This document shows positions 1 to 10,793 of a DNA stretch of 64,000 nucleotides, in pieces. The number at the start of each line of letters is the position of its first letter. Within the stretch, counting starts at the first letter, position 1. Both the position numbers and the translations under genes were made by a program. The DNA is from Megaleporinus macrocephalus. Lineage: Eukaryota; Chordata; Actinopteri; Characiformes; Anostomidae. The stretch is from contig CM038702.1 in the NCBI GenBank assembly GCA_021613375.1, positions 24,740,349-24,804,348 of the forward strand. The letters are read 5' to 3'. The notes beneath the pieces were generated by a model, which saw only the letters and a list, made by a program, of their open reading frames with translations, was not told where the DNA came from and ran no database searches.

Positions 1-497
1 TTGAATTATTGATTGGTAGTGGTATCACTTGATACTTTACTTTAAATGGTGCAATCGTTTCATCCTGGCCCCCATGAGGTGTTGGAGTTAGGTAGCTGCT
101 CCCAAATGTAGTAAGTCCACTAAATTATGTAGTTTTATTCCATTATCTCTATATGATTAGGATATAAAACAAGCCTGATGTTTATCCACACTCTTACTGC
201 AGTGTTTTATATGTGCTGTTTATTTACAGTTAGCCTTGTGGCTCTCAACTAAATTTTTACTCTTGTGGATCAAATATCTATAATAATATAAAAATAATAT
301 TACATAAAAAACACACCACCCATTTTTCAGGTTGTAGTGGTTTTTGCCTTTGACAGAGGCTACACCTTTCTTATGATTGGGCATGGGTTCAGCACCTTCA
401 GTGGGGAGGCACCCAGCATTTTCCTAAGCCTAGTTTTGTATACCTGATGAGTTTCTTAATTCAAATTTATCTGGGTGTTTAATAACGAATATTTCTA
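1..497. other. AT-rich intronic sequence, nothing recognised
   Basis: Presumed upstream intron of the trhde gene. No exon-like conserved peptide or clear repeat was recognised. It may include the outer end of the decayed Tc1 copy that follows. Confidence 0.5.
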
Positions 498-1340
498 TTG
501 CATGAGGAACTCAACACAAATTGTGTTCTCACTATTGGCAAATTCTCTGTTTTAAAATTGTCCATACATTCTCTACTGGAGACAGGTCAGAAGTGCAGAC
601 AGGCCAGTTCAGGACCTGCTTCCTCTCCTTCCACAGTCATGCCTCTGTTATGCATGCAGAATGTGGTTGGGCATTGTTTTGTTGAAAAATGCAGGACGAC
701 TCCAGAAAAGAATCTTCTTGAAGGAAGCGTATGTTGTGCTACAATCTCAATAAGTGTAAATGACCTTTACCAAGGGCACTGATGCACTGACCCCATATGA
801 CACGACAGACCTTGGCTTTTGAAATTTTTGATGGTAACAGTTGGGATGGTCCTTTTTATCGTTGGTCGATGGTCCTTTTTATTTCCTCCAAAAAAGATCT
901 GGACTATTGATTTGTCTGACCACAGTACACATTTCCACTGCGTGATGGTCCCTCTAAGATGCCTGTGAGCCCAGAGAAGTCGCCGACGCTTCTGGATGTG
1001 GTTAATATAAGGCTTCTGTTTTGCACAGTAAGGTTTTAAGAGGTATTTGTGAATGTAACTCTGTATTGTAGTGCTTGACAAACATTTACCAAAGTAATCC
1101 TCTGGCCATGTGGTTATAATAGCTATTGTTGAAAGACAGTTCTTGATGCAGTGCCATCTGAGGGATCGGATGTCACAGCTGTTCAGCTTAGTTATGCGCC
1201 CTTTCCCTTTACGCATTGAAATTCCTCCAAATTCCTTGAATGATTTTATGCACTGTGGAGGGAGAAATAATCTTCAAATGTCTTCCAGTCTTTGTTTAAG
1301 AAACACTGTTTTTAAACATTTTAATGATTTTCTCACTCAT
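498..1340 (-). pseudogene. Decayed Tc1/mariner transposase
   Basis: Minus-strand remnant of a Tc1-family cut-and-paste transposase. The clearest part is 767-1216, which reads RRRLLWAHRHL, then VLWSDKSIVQIFFGG, the usual first catalytic Asp region (VLWSDES in the family). Lower down, in another frame, QQNNAQPH corresponds to the second catalytic block; its Asp codon has become Asn at 676-678. After it come SDLSPVENVW and TILKQR, the block with the catalytic Glu. At 1230-1345 the minus strand reads a helix-turn-helix-like scrap (STVHKII). Frameshifts and stops throughout mean it is dead. No terminal inverted repeats were found, so the outer limits are approximate. Confidence 0.8.
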
Positions 1341-1389
1341 TTGGCAACAAACTGGAGATCCCCTGCTTTACTTTACAAACACTGGATAC

Positions 1390-1442
1390 CATCCATCCAT
1401 CCATCCATCCACCCATCCATCCATTCATCCATCCATCCATCA
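1390..1442. repeat. (ATCC)n microsatellite
   Basis: About 13 imperfect copies of ATCC. On the minus strand this reads (GGAT)n and lies at the 3' end of the retroposon copy beside it, as a simple-repeat tail would. Confidence 0.9.
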
Positions 1443-1748
1443 TCATCTGCTTTATCCCACTAGTCTGGGTCACGGGTGGGCTGAAGTCAATCCCAGTGTC
1501 ATCGGGCGAAGGTCGGGTACACCATGGACAGTTCGCCAGTCCATTGCATGGCCAACACTCACTCAAACACACACACTCAGACCTACGGGCAGTTTACAGT
1601 GAGTAATCAACTTAACATGCATGCGTTTGGACTGTGGGAGGAAACCGGAGTACCCGGAGGAGTACATGCAGACTCCACACAGAACGGCCCAGACCGGGAA
1701 TCCAACCTGGATCGTCTTGCTGCGAGGCGACAATGCTAACCACTTTTG
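1443..1748 (-). mobile_element. SINE/LINE-type retroposon copy, minus strand
   Basis: Read on the minus strand, it starts with a tRNA-like head (TGGTTAGCATTGTCGCCTCG, then the box-B-like GGTTGGATTCC). It continues with the common fish body (GGAGGAAACCGG read on plus, and the block around CACAGTCCAAAC) and ends in (GGAT)n. The body is shared with the inverted copy at 5416-5546, and the head with 37012-37072. I recognise the repeat as widespread in fish but cannot name the family with certainty. Confidence 0.7.
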
Positions 1749-2939
1749 TACTAAATCATGATTACACTCACCTGTTGACAATCACATGTATTACTAGTCA
1801 AACATATTTGGAATGTATTGCAGGCCTGAAATGCAAGAATAAATGTATATAGACAAATGAAATGAAGTTGATCAAACAAAATATGGGCTTATACTGTCCA
1901 CAATAAACTATAAGTGAAAGTAAATGTACAAAACACTGTTTTTTTTTTGTTGCATTTTCCATACGTCTCAACCTTTTCTTAATAAGCATTGTATTCATTT
2001 TGGTTATGTCTGTTGGCCTTTTCGAGGGTGGGACCTGAAACAACTGCCCCTCTGCTGGCTCTGCCTGCTGCTGTTGAAAAAGGGTTGGGATTTAAGGAGT
2101 CAATGCCTTTGGGCCATGACAGATTACATTTTGTAACATAATAATTGCCACTGTAGGACAAGATCAGACGATCAGGAAGGGGCTTCCAGGTGAGAGTTCC
2201 TAGTGGTTGTTTTTGCAGTATCAGTGAGTGAAGAGAGCATGATAGGATGTTTAAAGCATCTGAATCCTTCAGCTTTTAAGAGCTCCTCACAGAAAAAAAA
2301 AAAAAAACATGTTCCCCTTCACTGAAGCATTCTGTGAATGTGGAAAGGTTTCATTTAATTAATCACTCCTAACAGCTGCTATTTTACCAAAAATAAATAA
2401 ATGAATTAATTTTTGAAAAGAACACTGTGTAAGTGATATTTGTGAATCATGCAGCGTTTGTGTGGGAAAGCCTACGCAAAGCTATTTAACAGCTTTCAGC
2501 TGAACAAACGACAAAATCATCATTAATAATTCCTAAGTAGGGAGCCAGAAAAGATCAAATGAAATCATACCTTATCATGGTAGCCTCTTGTGTGGGAGAG
2601 AGAGAGACAGAGAGAGAGAAAACGTGGAAATGCTAAACAGATATATTGAGTATTTTTAGCATGTAAACAACACTGAACACTGTAGTCACGTTGTGTGTGC
2701 TGAGATCAGTCAAGGGTTTTAAGATTTTATACAATAAACATTTCATATTCAAACCTCATCACAACCTCAAAAATAACTACAAGTTAGACGTAGGACGTGT
2801 CTCAAGTAATTCTTTTCTTTATCAAAATGAACATCTGTTACCTTTTCTTTCTCTCTGTTTATCTTTCTATCATTGCACTTTGTAATTTTTGATATAGAGA
2901 AAAAAATGTGTTGGTTAATGAAGGTGTTTTTTTTCTTTT
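1749..2939. other. Intronic sequence, no gene recognised
   Basis: AT-rich. Contains a poly-A run near 2292-2307 and a short GA-rich patch near 2597-2620. No conserved coding signal was seen. Confidence 0.5.
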
Positions 2940-3146
2940 ACATTGGAGCTCATGTTCTCTGGCTTTTTTTTCAGTCTTTCTGTCTTTTTCTCTCTTCTTC
3001 CTCATTTGCTTTTATTTGTCTCTCTGTCCCCTTTACCTCTTGGCTTGGTTCTGACTCTTCCATGGCTTTTTATCTTGTTGATGTCTTTTATCTTTTTCTC
3101 TTTTTGTCTCCCCACTTTGCTCATTGTCTTTCCACTCTTTCCTTGA

Positions 3147-3193
<47 letters not shown>

Positions 3194-3197
3194 CCCT
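2940..3197. repeat. Pyrimidine-rich tract ending in (CT)n
   Basis: T/C-rich low-complexity DNA running into about 24 CT units at 3150-3197. Open frames across it are leucine/serine/phenylalanine-rich artefacts of composition. Confidence 0.88.
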
Positions 3198-4118
3198 TTG
3201 GTTAATATAACAGGCTGATTAGAGCAGCTCTTGGTCCTTCACCCATAAAGCACAATTACAATGCACAATTAAATCTGAACTAGCTAAATGTGATTTGCTT
3301 TCTTGAGCTAATTTCCACACACTAATTTAATAGAGCCACTGGTTATTCTCTCATTCTTGCTTTTAGTTTGTTTTAGAGAATCCTCCTACGAATTTAAAAA
3401 GCCAACCTCATTTAAAAAGCACTCCTAACGGAGAAATTCAACTGCCGTTTCTAAAAGTCTGTATAATTACATGGTTAAGATAGTCTTCAGAGTACTTGAA
3501 TGTGAAATGCTCTGTTCCATTAAATTTGACCAGAACCTTAGAATTGTTTGCAGTGGTGCCGATAGGAACCAGACGTCTGAGAAGTATAATGCCTCTAAGA
3601 GTTCCCACATAGAAATATATTAAATTAAATCGAAACCTTGTTTTCTTTAATACTTTTGAAAAGGTTTTGACCAAAAACGTTTTTGTAATCAATTCATGCT
3701 GCAGAGGAAGATGCAGGGTGTTTTAAGGCAACATGCATTAACACCACATATAAAACACACTGAGGGTCACTGTAGGTTCACTGCTGGTTAAGATCGCTAT
3801 ATTTTATAGCCAGATTGCTGCAAACCATGAGAGAAGACAAACAGTAAATAAAACCTTTCCTTTCCTAAGGGGTATGTCTTTTCCAGTCAAATTTGTGACC
3901 ACTGTGTGGTTAATGCAATGCCATACTCACACAGCTCACAGTGGTGACATTTTCAGTGTGCCCAAAATAAAGTATCATATATTATAATCTTTTATTAAAA
4001 CATCAATCTGATGATCAAATCAGTCATACATGCAGTGAAGCAAGGAAGTGACAAAAGGTGAATTTAAGGTACCAAAACAAACGATGGTTTAGTACGCATG
4101 TAGCAAGTCTACTGGTGC

Positions 4119-4119
<1 letters not shown>
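3198..4119. other. Intronic sequence, nothing recognised
   Basis: No coding signal or known repeat seen. A minus-strand open frame at 3438-3692 (84 codons) has no recognisable motif. Confidence 0.45.

Positions 4120-4154
<35 letters not shown>
4120..4154. repeat. (TTA)n microsatellite
   Basis: About 12 perfect TTA units. Confidence 0.92.
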
Positions 4155-4239
4155 GTGTACATGTATTACTATCTAGTAAATGTGTAATGTGTGGAAAGTT
4201 TCATATAATTCACTAAATAAAGATTTAGTGAAAATACAC

Positions 4240-4340
4240 CAGGGGTATTCATTTCCAGTGCTGGGGGCCAATGTCCAGCACAGTTTGTTTGATTCCATTT
4301 TTATACCCCTCCACTAAACACTTAACTGATGATCTCTTAA
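4240..4340 (+). mobile_element. hAT-like element end (fragment)
   Basis: Begins CAGGGGTATTCATTTCCAGT and continues through GGGGGCCAATGTCCAGCA to TATACCCCTCCACTAA. This resembles the end of common fish hAT-type nonautonomous elements that start CAGGGGT. The other end was not found, so it is probably truncated by the next repeat. Confidence 0.45.
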
Positions 4341-4354
4341 GGACTGCAACTGAA

Positions 4355-4700
4355 AATCATATGTCCAAATGTTTGCAGACTACTGCTAATCCAGCTTTTT
4401 CTTATATTAGGGTATCAGTATGTGGGGATATTACTGTAAAGACCATAAGAGCATTAGTAAGGTCAGATGCTAATATTAGACGATCAGTTCTGGATCACTC
4501 CAACTCATCCCAAATGTACTGAATGGGGCTCATCCACTCCTGAGGGCACAGTTCCACTGCTCCACAGTGCATTGCTGCAGGGCTTTATACCCCTGCAGCT
4601 GATGCTTGGCATCGGGCATGGTGACCTTCATGTGTGGCTGCTCCAGAGGGTCCCATGCTCTTGGCAATGATTTCCTATGGAAATTATACAAACTGTGTAA
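4355..4700 (+). mobile_element. MITE-like DNA transposon fragment
   Basis: Starts near CATATGTCCAAATGTTTGCA and contains AACTCATCCCAAATGTACTG, GTTCCACTGCTCCACAGTGC and GGCTTTATACCCCTGCAG. These blocks occur in this order in a common fish nonautonomous DNA transposon whose ends read ACTATATG..CCAAA. The right terminus is missing, probably deleted near 4700. The superfamily is not certain. Confidence 0.55.
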
Positions 4701-5415
4701 TTACTAAATAAATTTTACTACTATAATAAATTATTGTACTGTATTATTAATACTGAAAAAACAAGACTCTGAACAGACATAGATGCATGTTGTGTGTTTG
4801 TGTGTATGATTGCACACTCAAAAAACGCACACAAATTCCATAACTATACTCGCACTTTCTATGCTGCAGCTCGAACCTTCACTCTTCTGAACGCTGATAA
4901 GCTTTCGATTTAAAAAAAGCACTTTTCACACTCACACACACTCACTTGGTATTTGGTTTGTATGCATGGTGCGTGAACCCCTCCGGAAACAGCGTCTTTA
5001 TCTTTTCAGTTTTTTATAACAGCTGGTTATAAACAGGTGTTTTTGCTACCTGCTGCAGTGCTGATGTTATTTGCTGTGGTAGAATTCGTTAACCTGGAAC
5101 AGACGAGGAAACATGATTAAAGAGGCTTTACGTTTTTTCTGACTTTACTGGTTATAGCGAAATGTGTGTGTGTGTTTGTGTCGGGATGGATTTAACATTC
5201 TCCTGCTGTCGTGAGAGAAAGTTAAAGGAACATGCCACAGTTTATGTTTAAGTTACTTAATTTTCAGAAATGCATTAATATTGTGCACTAAATATAATAG
5301 ATTAACATCTTGTATCTTATTAGATATCATTTTATATACTTCATGTTTTTGGGAAGCGATAAGAAGTTATATACTGTCATTATCTGTTATTATAGTACAA
5401 TGTACTGTTATTATC
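4701..5415. other. Intronic sequence, nothing recognised
   Basis: Mixed AT-rich sequence with short TG and CA runs. No gene or clear repeat. Confidence 0.45.
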
Positions 5416-5546
5416 TGGTTTCCTTTCACAGTCCAAACACATGCACGTTAAGTTGATTGGTCACTGTAAATTGCCTGTAGGTGTGTGTGTGCATGAGTGT
5501 GTGTTGGCCATGAGTTGGACTGGCAACCTGTCCATGGGGATTGGCT
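5416..5546 (+). mobile_element. SINE/LINE-type retroposon fragment, plus strand
   Basis: Reads GGTTTCCTTTCACAGTCCAA through AAATTGCCTGTAGGTGTGTG to GACTGGCAACCTGTCCATGG. This aligns by eye with the reverse complement of about 1510-1640, so it is the same family in the opposite orientation. Only the body is present. It ends in a short TA run about 180 bp before the trhde exon. Confidence 0.72.
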
Positions 5547-5729
5547 CCATATATATATATAGTGCTACTAAGTAGGTGTTTTCAATCTTTCGACTGCTGA
5601 TGTATAGTATCAGAGGAAGAGGTCATGGACCAATATCTCTCTGATCTCTGATTTAGACGATGTCATTGGGTCACTGCATGTAATTCATGGCTGCTGGATT
5701 TATGCTGGACTCTGTGTATGTGTGTACAG

Positions 5730-5884
5730 ATCTTCTGGCCGTGCCGAAACACCCGTATGCTGCGATGGAGAACTGGGGTCTGAGTGTATTTGTGGAGCAG
5801 AAGATCTTGCTGGATCCTGAAGTTTCATCTTTCTCCTACCAGATGGAGCTCACCATGGTGGTGGTGCACGAGATTTGCCACCAG
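5730..5884 (+). CDS. trhde: TRHDE-like M1 aminopeptidase, exon with AAMEN and HEXXH motifs
   Basis: Internal exon of 155 bp encoding part of the catalytic domain of an M1 zinc metallopeptidase. The translation runs from LLAVPKHPY through AAMENWG, the substrate-binding motif usually written GAMEN, to VVHEICHQ. HEICH supplies two zinc-binding histidines and the catalytic glutamate. AAMEN and HEICH, rather than GAMEN and HELAH, with these flanks match TRHDE, a type II membrane ectoenzyme that removes pyroglutamate from TRH outside the cell. The acceptor is the AG at 5728-5729; the exon starts in phase 1, and the first codon (Asp in the family) is split with the previous exon. The donor is CAG|GTACAT, leaving phase 0. 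The next exon at 33009 continues in frame with WFGD. Upstream exons with the cytoplasmic tail, membrane anchor and N-terminal domain are outside the window. Teleosts can have more than one trhde paralogue, and which one this is cannot be told. Confidence 0.93.
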
Positions 5885-5890
5885 GTACAT

Positions 5891-5909
5891 CACACACACA
5901 CACACACAC
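5891..5909. repeat. (CA)n directly after a splice donor
   Basis: About nine CA units starting 6 bp inside the intron. Intronic CA repeats near donors can bind hnRNP L; any effect here is inference. Confidence 0.9.
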
Positions 5910-6224
5910 TGCACAAGCAAGGTTTTCTTTCACTTTTTATTCACTAATATAGTCAGTTTCTCAGTAGACAATATATGGCATTTTGTAAAATGTCTGTGTG
6001 CATTTTGGAAAAGTTTACAAATCTCCAGTATGTTTCCATCAAAGAGACAAATAGCCGTATTGAACTGACTTTTCCATTATTTACGGATGAAAATGAAAAT
6101 GGACAGGACATGCAGAAGGTTTATGAACACTGGCCAGTTTGTCATAATTCACAATGAGACACACATATTTACAACATATTTACATACACTGTCAGAATTA
6201 TACTGCTTTTTACTTCTTTCTTCC

Positions 6225-6500
6225 AATACTTATCTGACCTGGCAGTGGAAGGGACAAAAATTGACACAAAATGTTATGGACAAATGAGAATTTTTAGAGC
6301 GTGATGGGGACAAGATAGTAGTGTATACAAAATCTGGTACTGAACATTTTTAAAAATGGTATAGACAAAATCAGACATTTAAAACAGTAATGGGGACAAA
6401 ATTATTCATTTTTAAAGTGGTAGGGAAAAAAGCAAACATTTTTAAGAAACTGGGCATTCTTAAAGGTGGTGGGAACAACAGCCATTTCAAAAAGTGGCGT
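6225..6500 (+). repeat. Degenerate short tandem repeats
   Basis: Loose repetition of blocks such as GGGGACAA and CATTTTTAAA, spaced roughly 30-40 bp. The period is irregular and the array is old. Confidence 0.4.
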
Positions 6501-8675
6501 GGATAAAAGTGTTATTATCATTTATACTATTAATAATCTCAGAACTATCAAAACTATCAAAAAGATTAATTGCCTACAACCTAAAATAAAAAAAATATTT
6601 ACATTATTTGCAATCCCTTGCATGGAAAAACTCCTCCAATATGATTAACTTCACATAATTATAGTAGAACATTTAGTACATGTTCATGAGAACTCCATGT
6701 ATGCGTACACATACTCGTATCTTAATTCTATTCATGATCTTCCGCACTATTGCTTCCTGTTGTTCTAGGAAAACAGTTGTTTCATTTTGTTATAAAAATG
6801 TTTCAATTGAACTGAAAGTACTGCATCCTGCTGCTGTTGAGTTCATTATTCTGCAATGCATTAGCAAACTTTGAGAGGCCTAAGGCTTACTTTAATTCAG
6901 TAGATGTGTTAGTTTGTGGTAGAACTTCCTTATTTTCACGTGGCTCTGTTTTACATGAAAGTGTTTCATCTACTGCTCTTGAATATTCATTCATTCAATC
7001 ACTTTTCCCAAATTTAGACTCAGGTTATGATCTTTTTCAATTCACCATGCTACATGCTGATAATGGAGTTCATACATTATCTTTTAAGTTGTTCTGTTCC
7101 GTTACAGTAGTAGGAGATGTATGGAGCAGCACAACCTCCAGTTATAGTATTGTGGTAAAGGCACAGGAACGTAACGCTTCAAGTGAAATGCTCTTTTATT
7201 GAACGCAGCAGCCGTGGAGGACTGCTGGCTGTGCTGGCTGAAGGCTGAGAAAGCAGGTCATCGATATGGACCACACATACCCCCCACTATCTCACCCACT
7301 GCCCAACACAAAACACCACAACAAACACATACCCACATTTACATTTACAAACTTGCTTTTAGATGATTTAAACCATAATATCTCAGCTAGAAACTGATTT
7401 TAAATCTGAAATCGTTAAATGGTTACAAACATACTACCTGATCTAGTTTTTCAGTAGTTTATATCAAGATTCTGTAAAATGATTAATCAGAGTCAAGGTA
7501 AAATATGACTGATGTGTAACTTCTTTAGTTTATGATTCTACTTCCTGCTCCCCTTTGTGGGTTGAATTTCATTCTGTTGTGTTGTTTCAGCATCTGTATT
7601 CTTTTGTGATCGTTTTGTGATCGTTTTATTTAATATGGTTTATCATATTTAATATATCCTAAAAAGAAATGAATACAGGCTCGCAAACGTTCTATACTAA
7701 CAGATGCTGGATGTACTAAGAAGTTCTACTGCACTTCTGTTAGTTACTCAGCATTCAAAGAGCCATGAGCTGCTATTTTACATCAGCTCATTTTTACAGA
7801 TGGTGAAACAACACCAGAGAATGAAATTAAACTATATAAGGAATCAGAAAGTAAGCGTATATGAGTACTTGCTTGCATGCACCTCACCAGCAAGAATGCT
7901 TTTCATACAGGTTTTAAACCAAAATCTTCTCAAATCACTTGTAAAACAATGTTTTAGGCAGCATATTCGTAACCAAGTGAATTGCTTTGGGAGGCATCTG
8001 GTTTCTGTCACCACCACTGTGAATAATAATAATTTCTGTAGAATATTTCATATCAGAACATTCGGAATAACTGAATAAATTTCACTTATGCAGAATTTGA
8101 AAAAAAGAGTAGTGCGATTCTCCTTAAATGTAAACAGCAGTTTGATGGGACCTGTTTGATGGGATGTTGAACAGTTTGTTTACATACTTTCTTAAGTTCA
8201 GCAAAAAAAAGGCTGAGCGCTGGTGAATAAAACTGGATAGGACACACATGCACATCTTTGTCGAGATGCAAAATGAAACAAGGGCGTGTTGTACACAAAC
8301 AGTGCCTATCGCAATAACAAGACGCAGGTGAATTAAACAATGAGGAGTGAAACCCCGGAACACTGTGCATGACTTTCCTGCCTGTCCGTCACACGCTGTA
8401 AAACACCACCCTCCCCTGCTTCAGCGTGTGTGTATTCAGAATCTGTGCACCCATTCGTATCCCATCACAGACACATCCACTAACACATGAGGTCGTAACT
8501 GCCGAGCTGGAGATTTACAGCCCAGCGTCCGATTTATCACTCCGGCCCAGGTCCAGCTGATTACTGTTTATATCCTCCTGATAGTTCCACAGCACAAAAC
8601 AGAGAGAGAGACTGAGAGAAAGAGCTGGAGAGATCCAGAAAACAACACAACTCAAGAGGAATCCCACTGATTTTA
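6501..8675. other. Intronic sequence, no supported gene
   Basis: Open frames at 6837-7202 (121 codons) and 7704-8078 (124 codons) have no recognisable domain and no splice or family support. No clear repeat named. Confidence 0.45.
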
Positions 8676-9198
8676 GGGCTACATTCACATTACCAGCAGG
8701 CTGAAGTGACTCAAGCTTGATATTTTGTGACACAGATCTGATTTTTTAGGGCTGGGTGGACGCGCCAAGTCCGATCTTTTCAAATTAGATTTGAGTCACT
8801 GTCATGTGCAGTCCTAGATCAGATCATGCACAGACATGCAATGCACATGTGTACGTCAGCCAGCACGCGGCAGCGCCACTGAACGACAGTGGAGGAGAAG
8901 CAGAACAGTGACAGCGCTCAGTGGAAGGATAAAGAAGTTGGCGACTTGCTTGATGTTTGGGAAAGGAACTTTAGAAACAGTTGGCGATGTCTGAAGTACA
9001 GTCACAAACTAACGTAGCTGTAATGCATATGCATGTTAATATGCATAAACGTATCAATGTGCATATGCGTGCTGTTTAAGAGACAAATTTGCTCACGTTA
9101 CACACGGATACAGGTCACTTACATTTCTGAATGTAAAATAGGAAAATCTGAGCAAAAAACCTGAATTGATTAATGAGGCTTGTAATGTGAACGTAGCC
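8676..9198 (+). mobile_element. 523-bp MITE with imperfect terminal inverted repeats
   Basis: The left end reads GGGCTACATTCACATTACCA. The right end, reverse-complemented, reads GGCTACGTTCACATTACAAG, so about 20 bp match with few changes. Flanks are TTTA and TAAA. This is compatible with a TA-type or TWA-type target site (Tc1/mariner or PIF/Harbinger), which I cannot separate. The interior is richer in G+C and contains an open segment with a MYB/SANT-like peptide. Confidence 0.75.
8883..9017 (+). pseudogene. MYB/SANT (trihelix)-like coding remnant inside MITE
   Basis: An open stretch inside the MITE ends at the TAG at 9015-9017. It reads AQWKDKEVGDLLDVWERN followed by WRCLKY. The pattern W-x-D-x-E-V-x-x-L-L-x-V-W resembles the first helix of MYB/SANT-like (MADF/trihelix) DNA-binding domains, common in host genes and in the second protein of PIF/Harbinger transposons. 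No ATG or complete domain is present, so it is a relic, and the match rests on a short motif. Confidence 0.45.
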
Positions 9199-9474
9199 TA
9201 AATTTCTGCTTGATTAAATAGTTAAGCTGATATGAAAAGCTCTGTTCTGTCTGTGGGACCAAACTTTGCTCTTCATACTGACGCACAATATATTGTCTAG
9301 TTCTTTCGAAATAAGATATTCCTGATACTTTCTATTGTATTTCTGCTTATTTATATCAGTTCTTATGATATTGGATATTCTCACTGGTTAAAACAAACTT
9401 AATGCTTAAATGCTCAGTTTAGGACTTTTTGCACAGTGTATGTTTGTGTATATTTATATATATGTATGTATATA

Positions 9475-9476
<2 letters not shown>

Positions 9477-9541
<65 letters not shown>

Positions 9542-9542
9542 G
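9477..9542. repeat. (GT)n microsatellite
   Basis: About 32 uninterrupted GT units. Confidence 0.95.
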
Positions 9543-9991
9543 GTTTTTGATTGGTCACCACTATCAAACGTTCAAAATAGAATTTTAAGCACAAGGTGAA
9601 GCGTTTTACTGATAGAGTTTAAGATGATGGGACATCTTTAATTATATATTTTTAGTTCTAATATCTAATCCAGGTTATTCTGACCAGTATTGGACTAGTA
9701 CTGATTTTGAGTACCACCATATCAGCGCATCCCAAAAATGTAATATATTTTGAATACACTGTGTACAGTATGAATATATCACTGCTGTCAGAACTAATTC
9801 TCATATTTCCAAAATGAAAACTTTAAAGGAGAAGTAAAAACCTAATGTAATTCAGACTCTGAATACAAAGTAAAAGTCAATCGTTACTTTTAGGTAATGT
9901 CAAAAACTGAAAGACATCAAAAATGAAATACAAGGTTTTGTTTTCCGGCAGCAGCGATATATTCAGTAATTTTAATAGTTTGTTTCTAATA
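9543..9991. other. Intronic sequence, nothing recognised
   Basis: AT-rich with no coding or repeat signal. Confidence 0.45.
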
Positions 9992-10002
9992 GCCTCTCTC
10001 TT

Positions 10003-10033
<31 letters not shown>

Positions 10034-10283
10034 GCCTCTCTCTCTCCTTATCACACTATCAGTTCTGTTTCTTTTTCTTCCCTTCTTTCTGCCTCTTTCT
10101 CTTTCTTTCTTCACTCTCTGTCAGTATTTGTCCCTCTATCAGTTTATTCCTTCTCTCCTCTTATTCCCTTTCGCTCTGTCTTAAGAAAGCTCATCTCATT
10201 GCTTCGTCTGTCTTTTTCTCTCTTTCTTTCCCTCTCTCTCTCTTTCGCTCCCTCTCTCTCTCTCCTTCTCTTTCACTCTCTTA
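9992..10283. repeat. Pyrimidine-rich tract (about 290 bp)
   Basis: Almost wholly C and T with CTCTCT and TTTCTT runs. The reading frame through it is composition-driven and not a gene. Confidence 0.92.
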
Positions 10284-10695
10284 AGTAACCTACTTTCCGA
10301 AGCTTTCCATCGTTGCAGTCGATTAGAAAGAGATCAAACAAACCAGTAGCCACCAGAGCTCCTGTGTTATTGCTCCTCTCTGAAATAATGGTTTCCTTTT
10401 GCCCCTGAAAACTCATCCTTCCTGTGGATTCAGAGAGGAAACAGTGGTGGCATTATTTCCAGCGTGTCTGCGTTCCTCGCCAGTCTTTGTGTGGAGCGGC
10501 TATGAGTATGGAGGCTTTTGTTGTGGCGGATTATTTGGCAGCTTATCGGTGAAGAGCAGAGGCGTTTTTCCGCAGGATTCAGATACAGAACAGCAGCTCA
10601 ACTCGGAGTTAACACTGAGAACACTGAGAACTACGCGTGTATGTGGTGTTTAGAGGGAAACAACAGAGTTAGACCCACCACTACGCTTTACTCAG

Positions 10696-10699
<4 letters not shown>
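10284..10699. other. Unique-looking intronic sequence
   Basis: More balanced base composition than its neighbours. No known domain in any frame. It separates the pyrimidine and purine tracts. Confidence 0.4.
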
Positions 10700-10745
<46 letters not shown>

Positions 10746-10751
10746 GGAGAG

Positions 10752-10793
<42 letters not shown>

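Noticed and set aside
6837..7202. 121-codon open frame as a gene
   Set aside because: No known domain, no promoter or splice pattern, AT-rich intron; length is within chance.
7704..8078. 124-codon open frame as a gene
   Set aside because: No recognisable motif and inside the trhde intron on the same strand.
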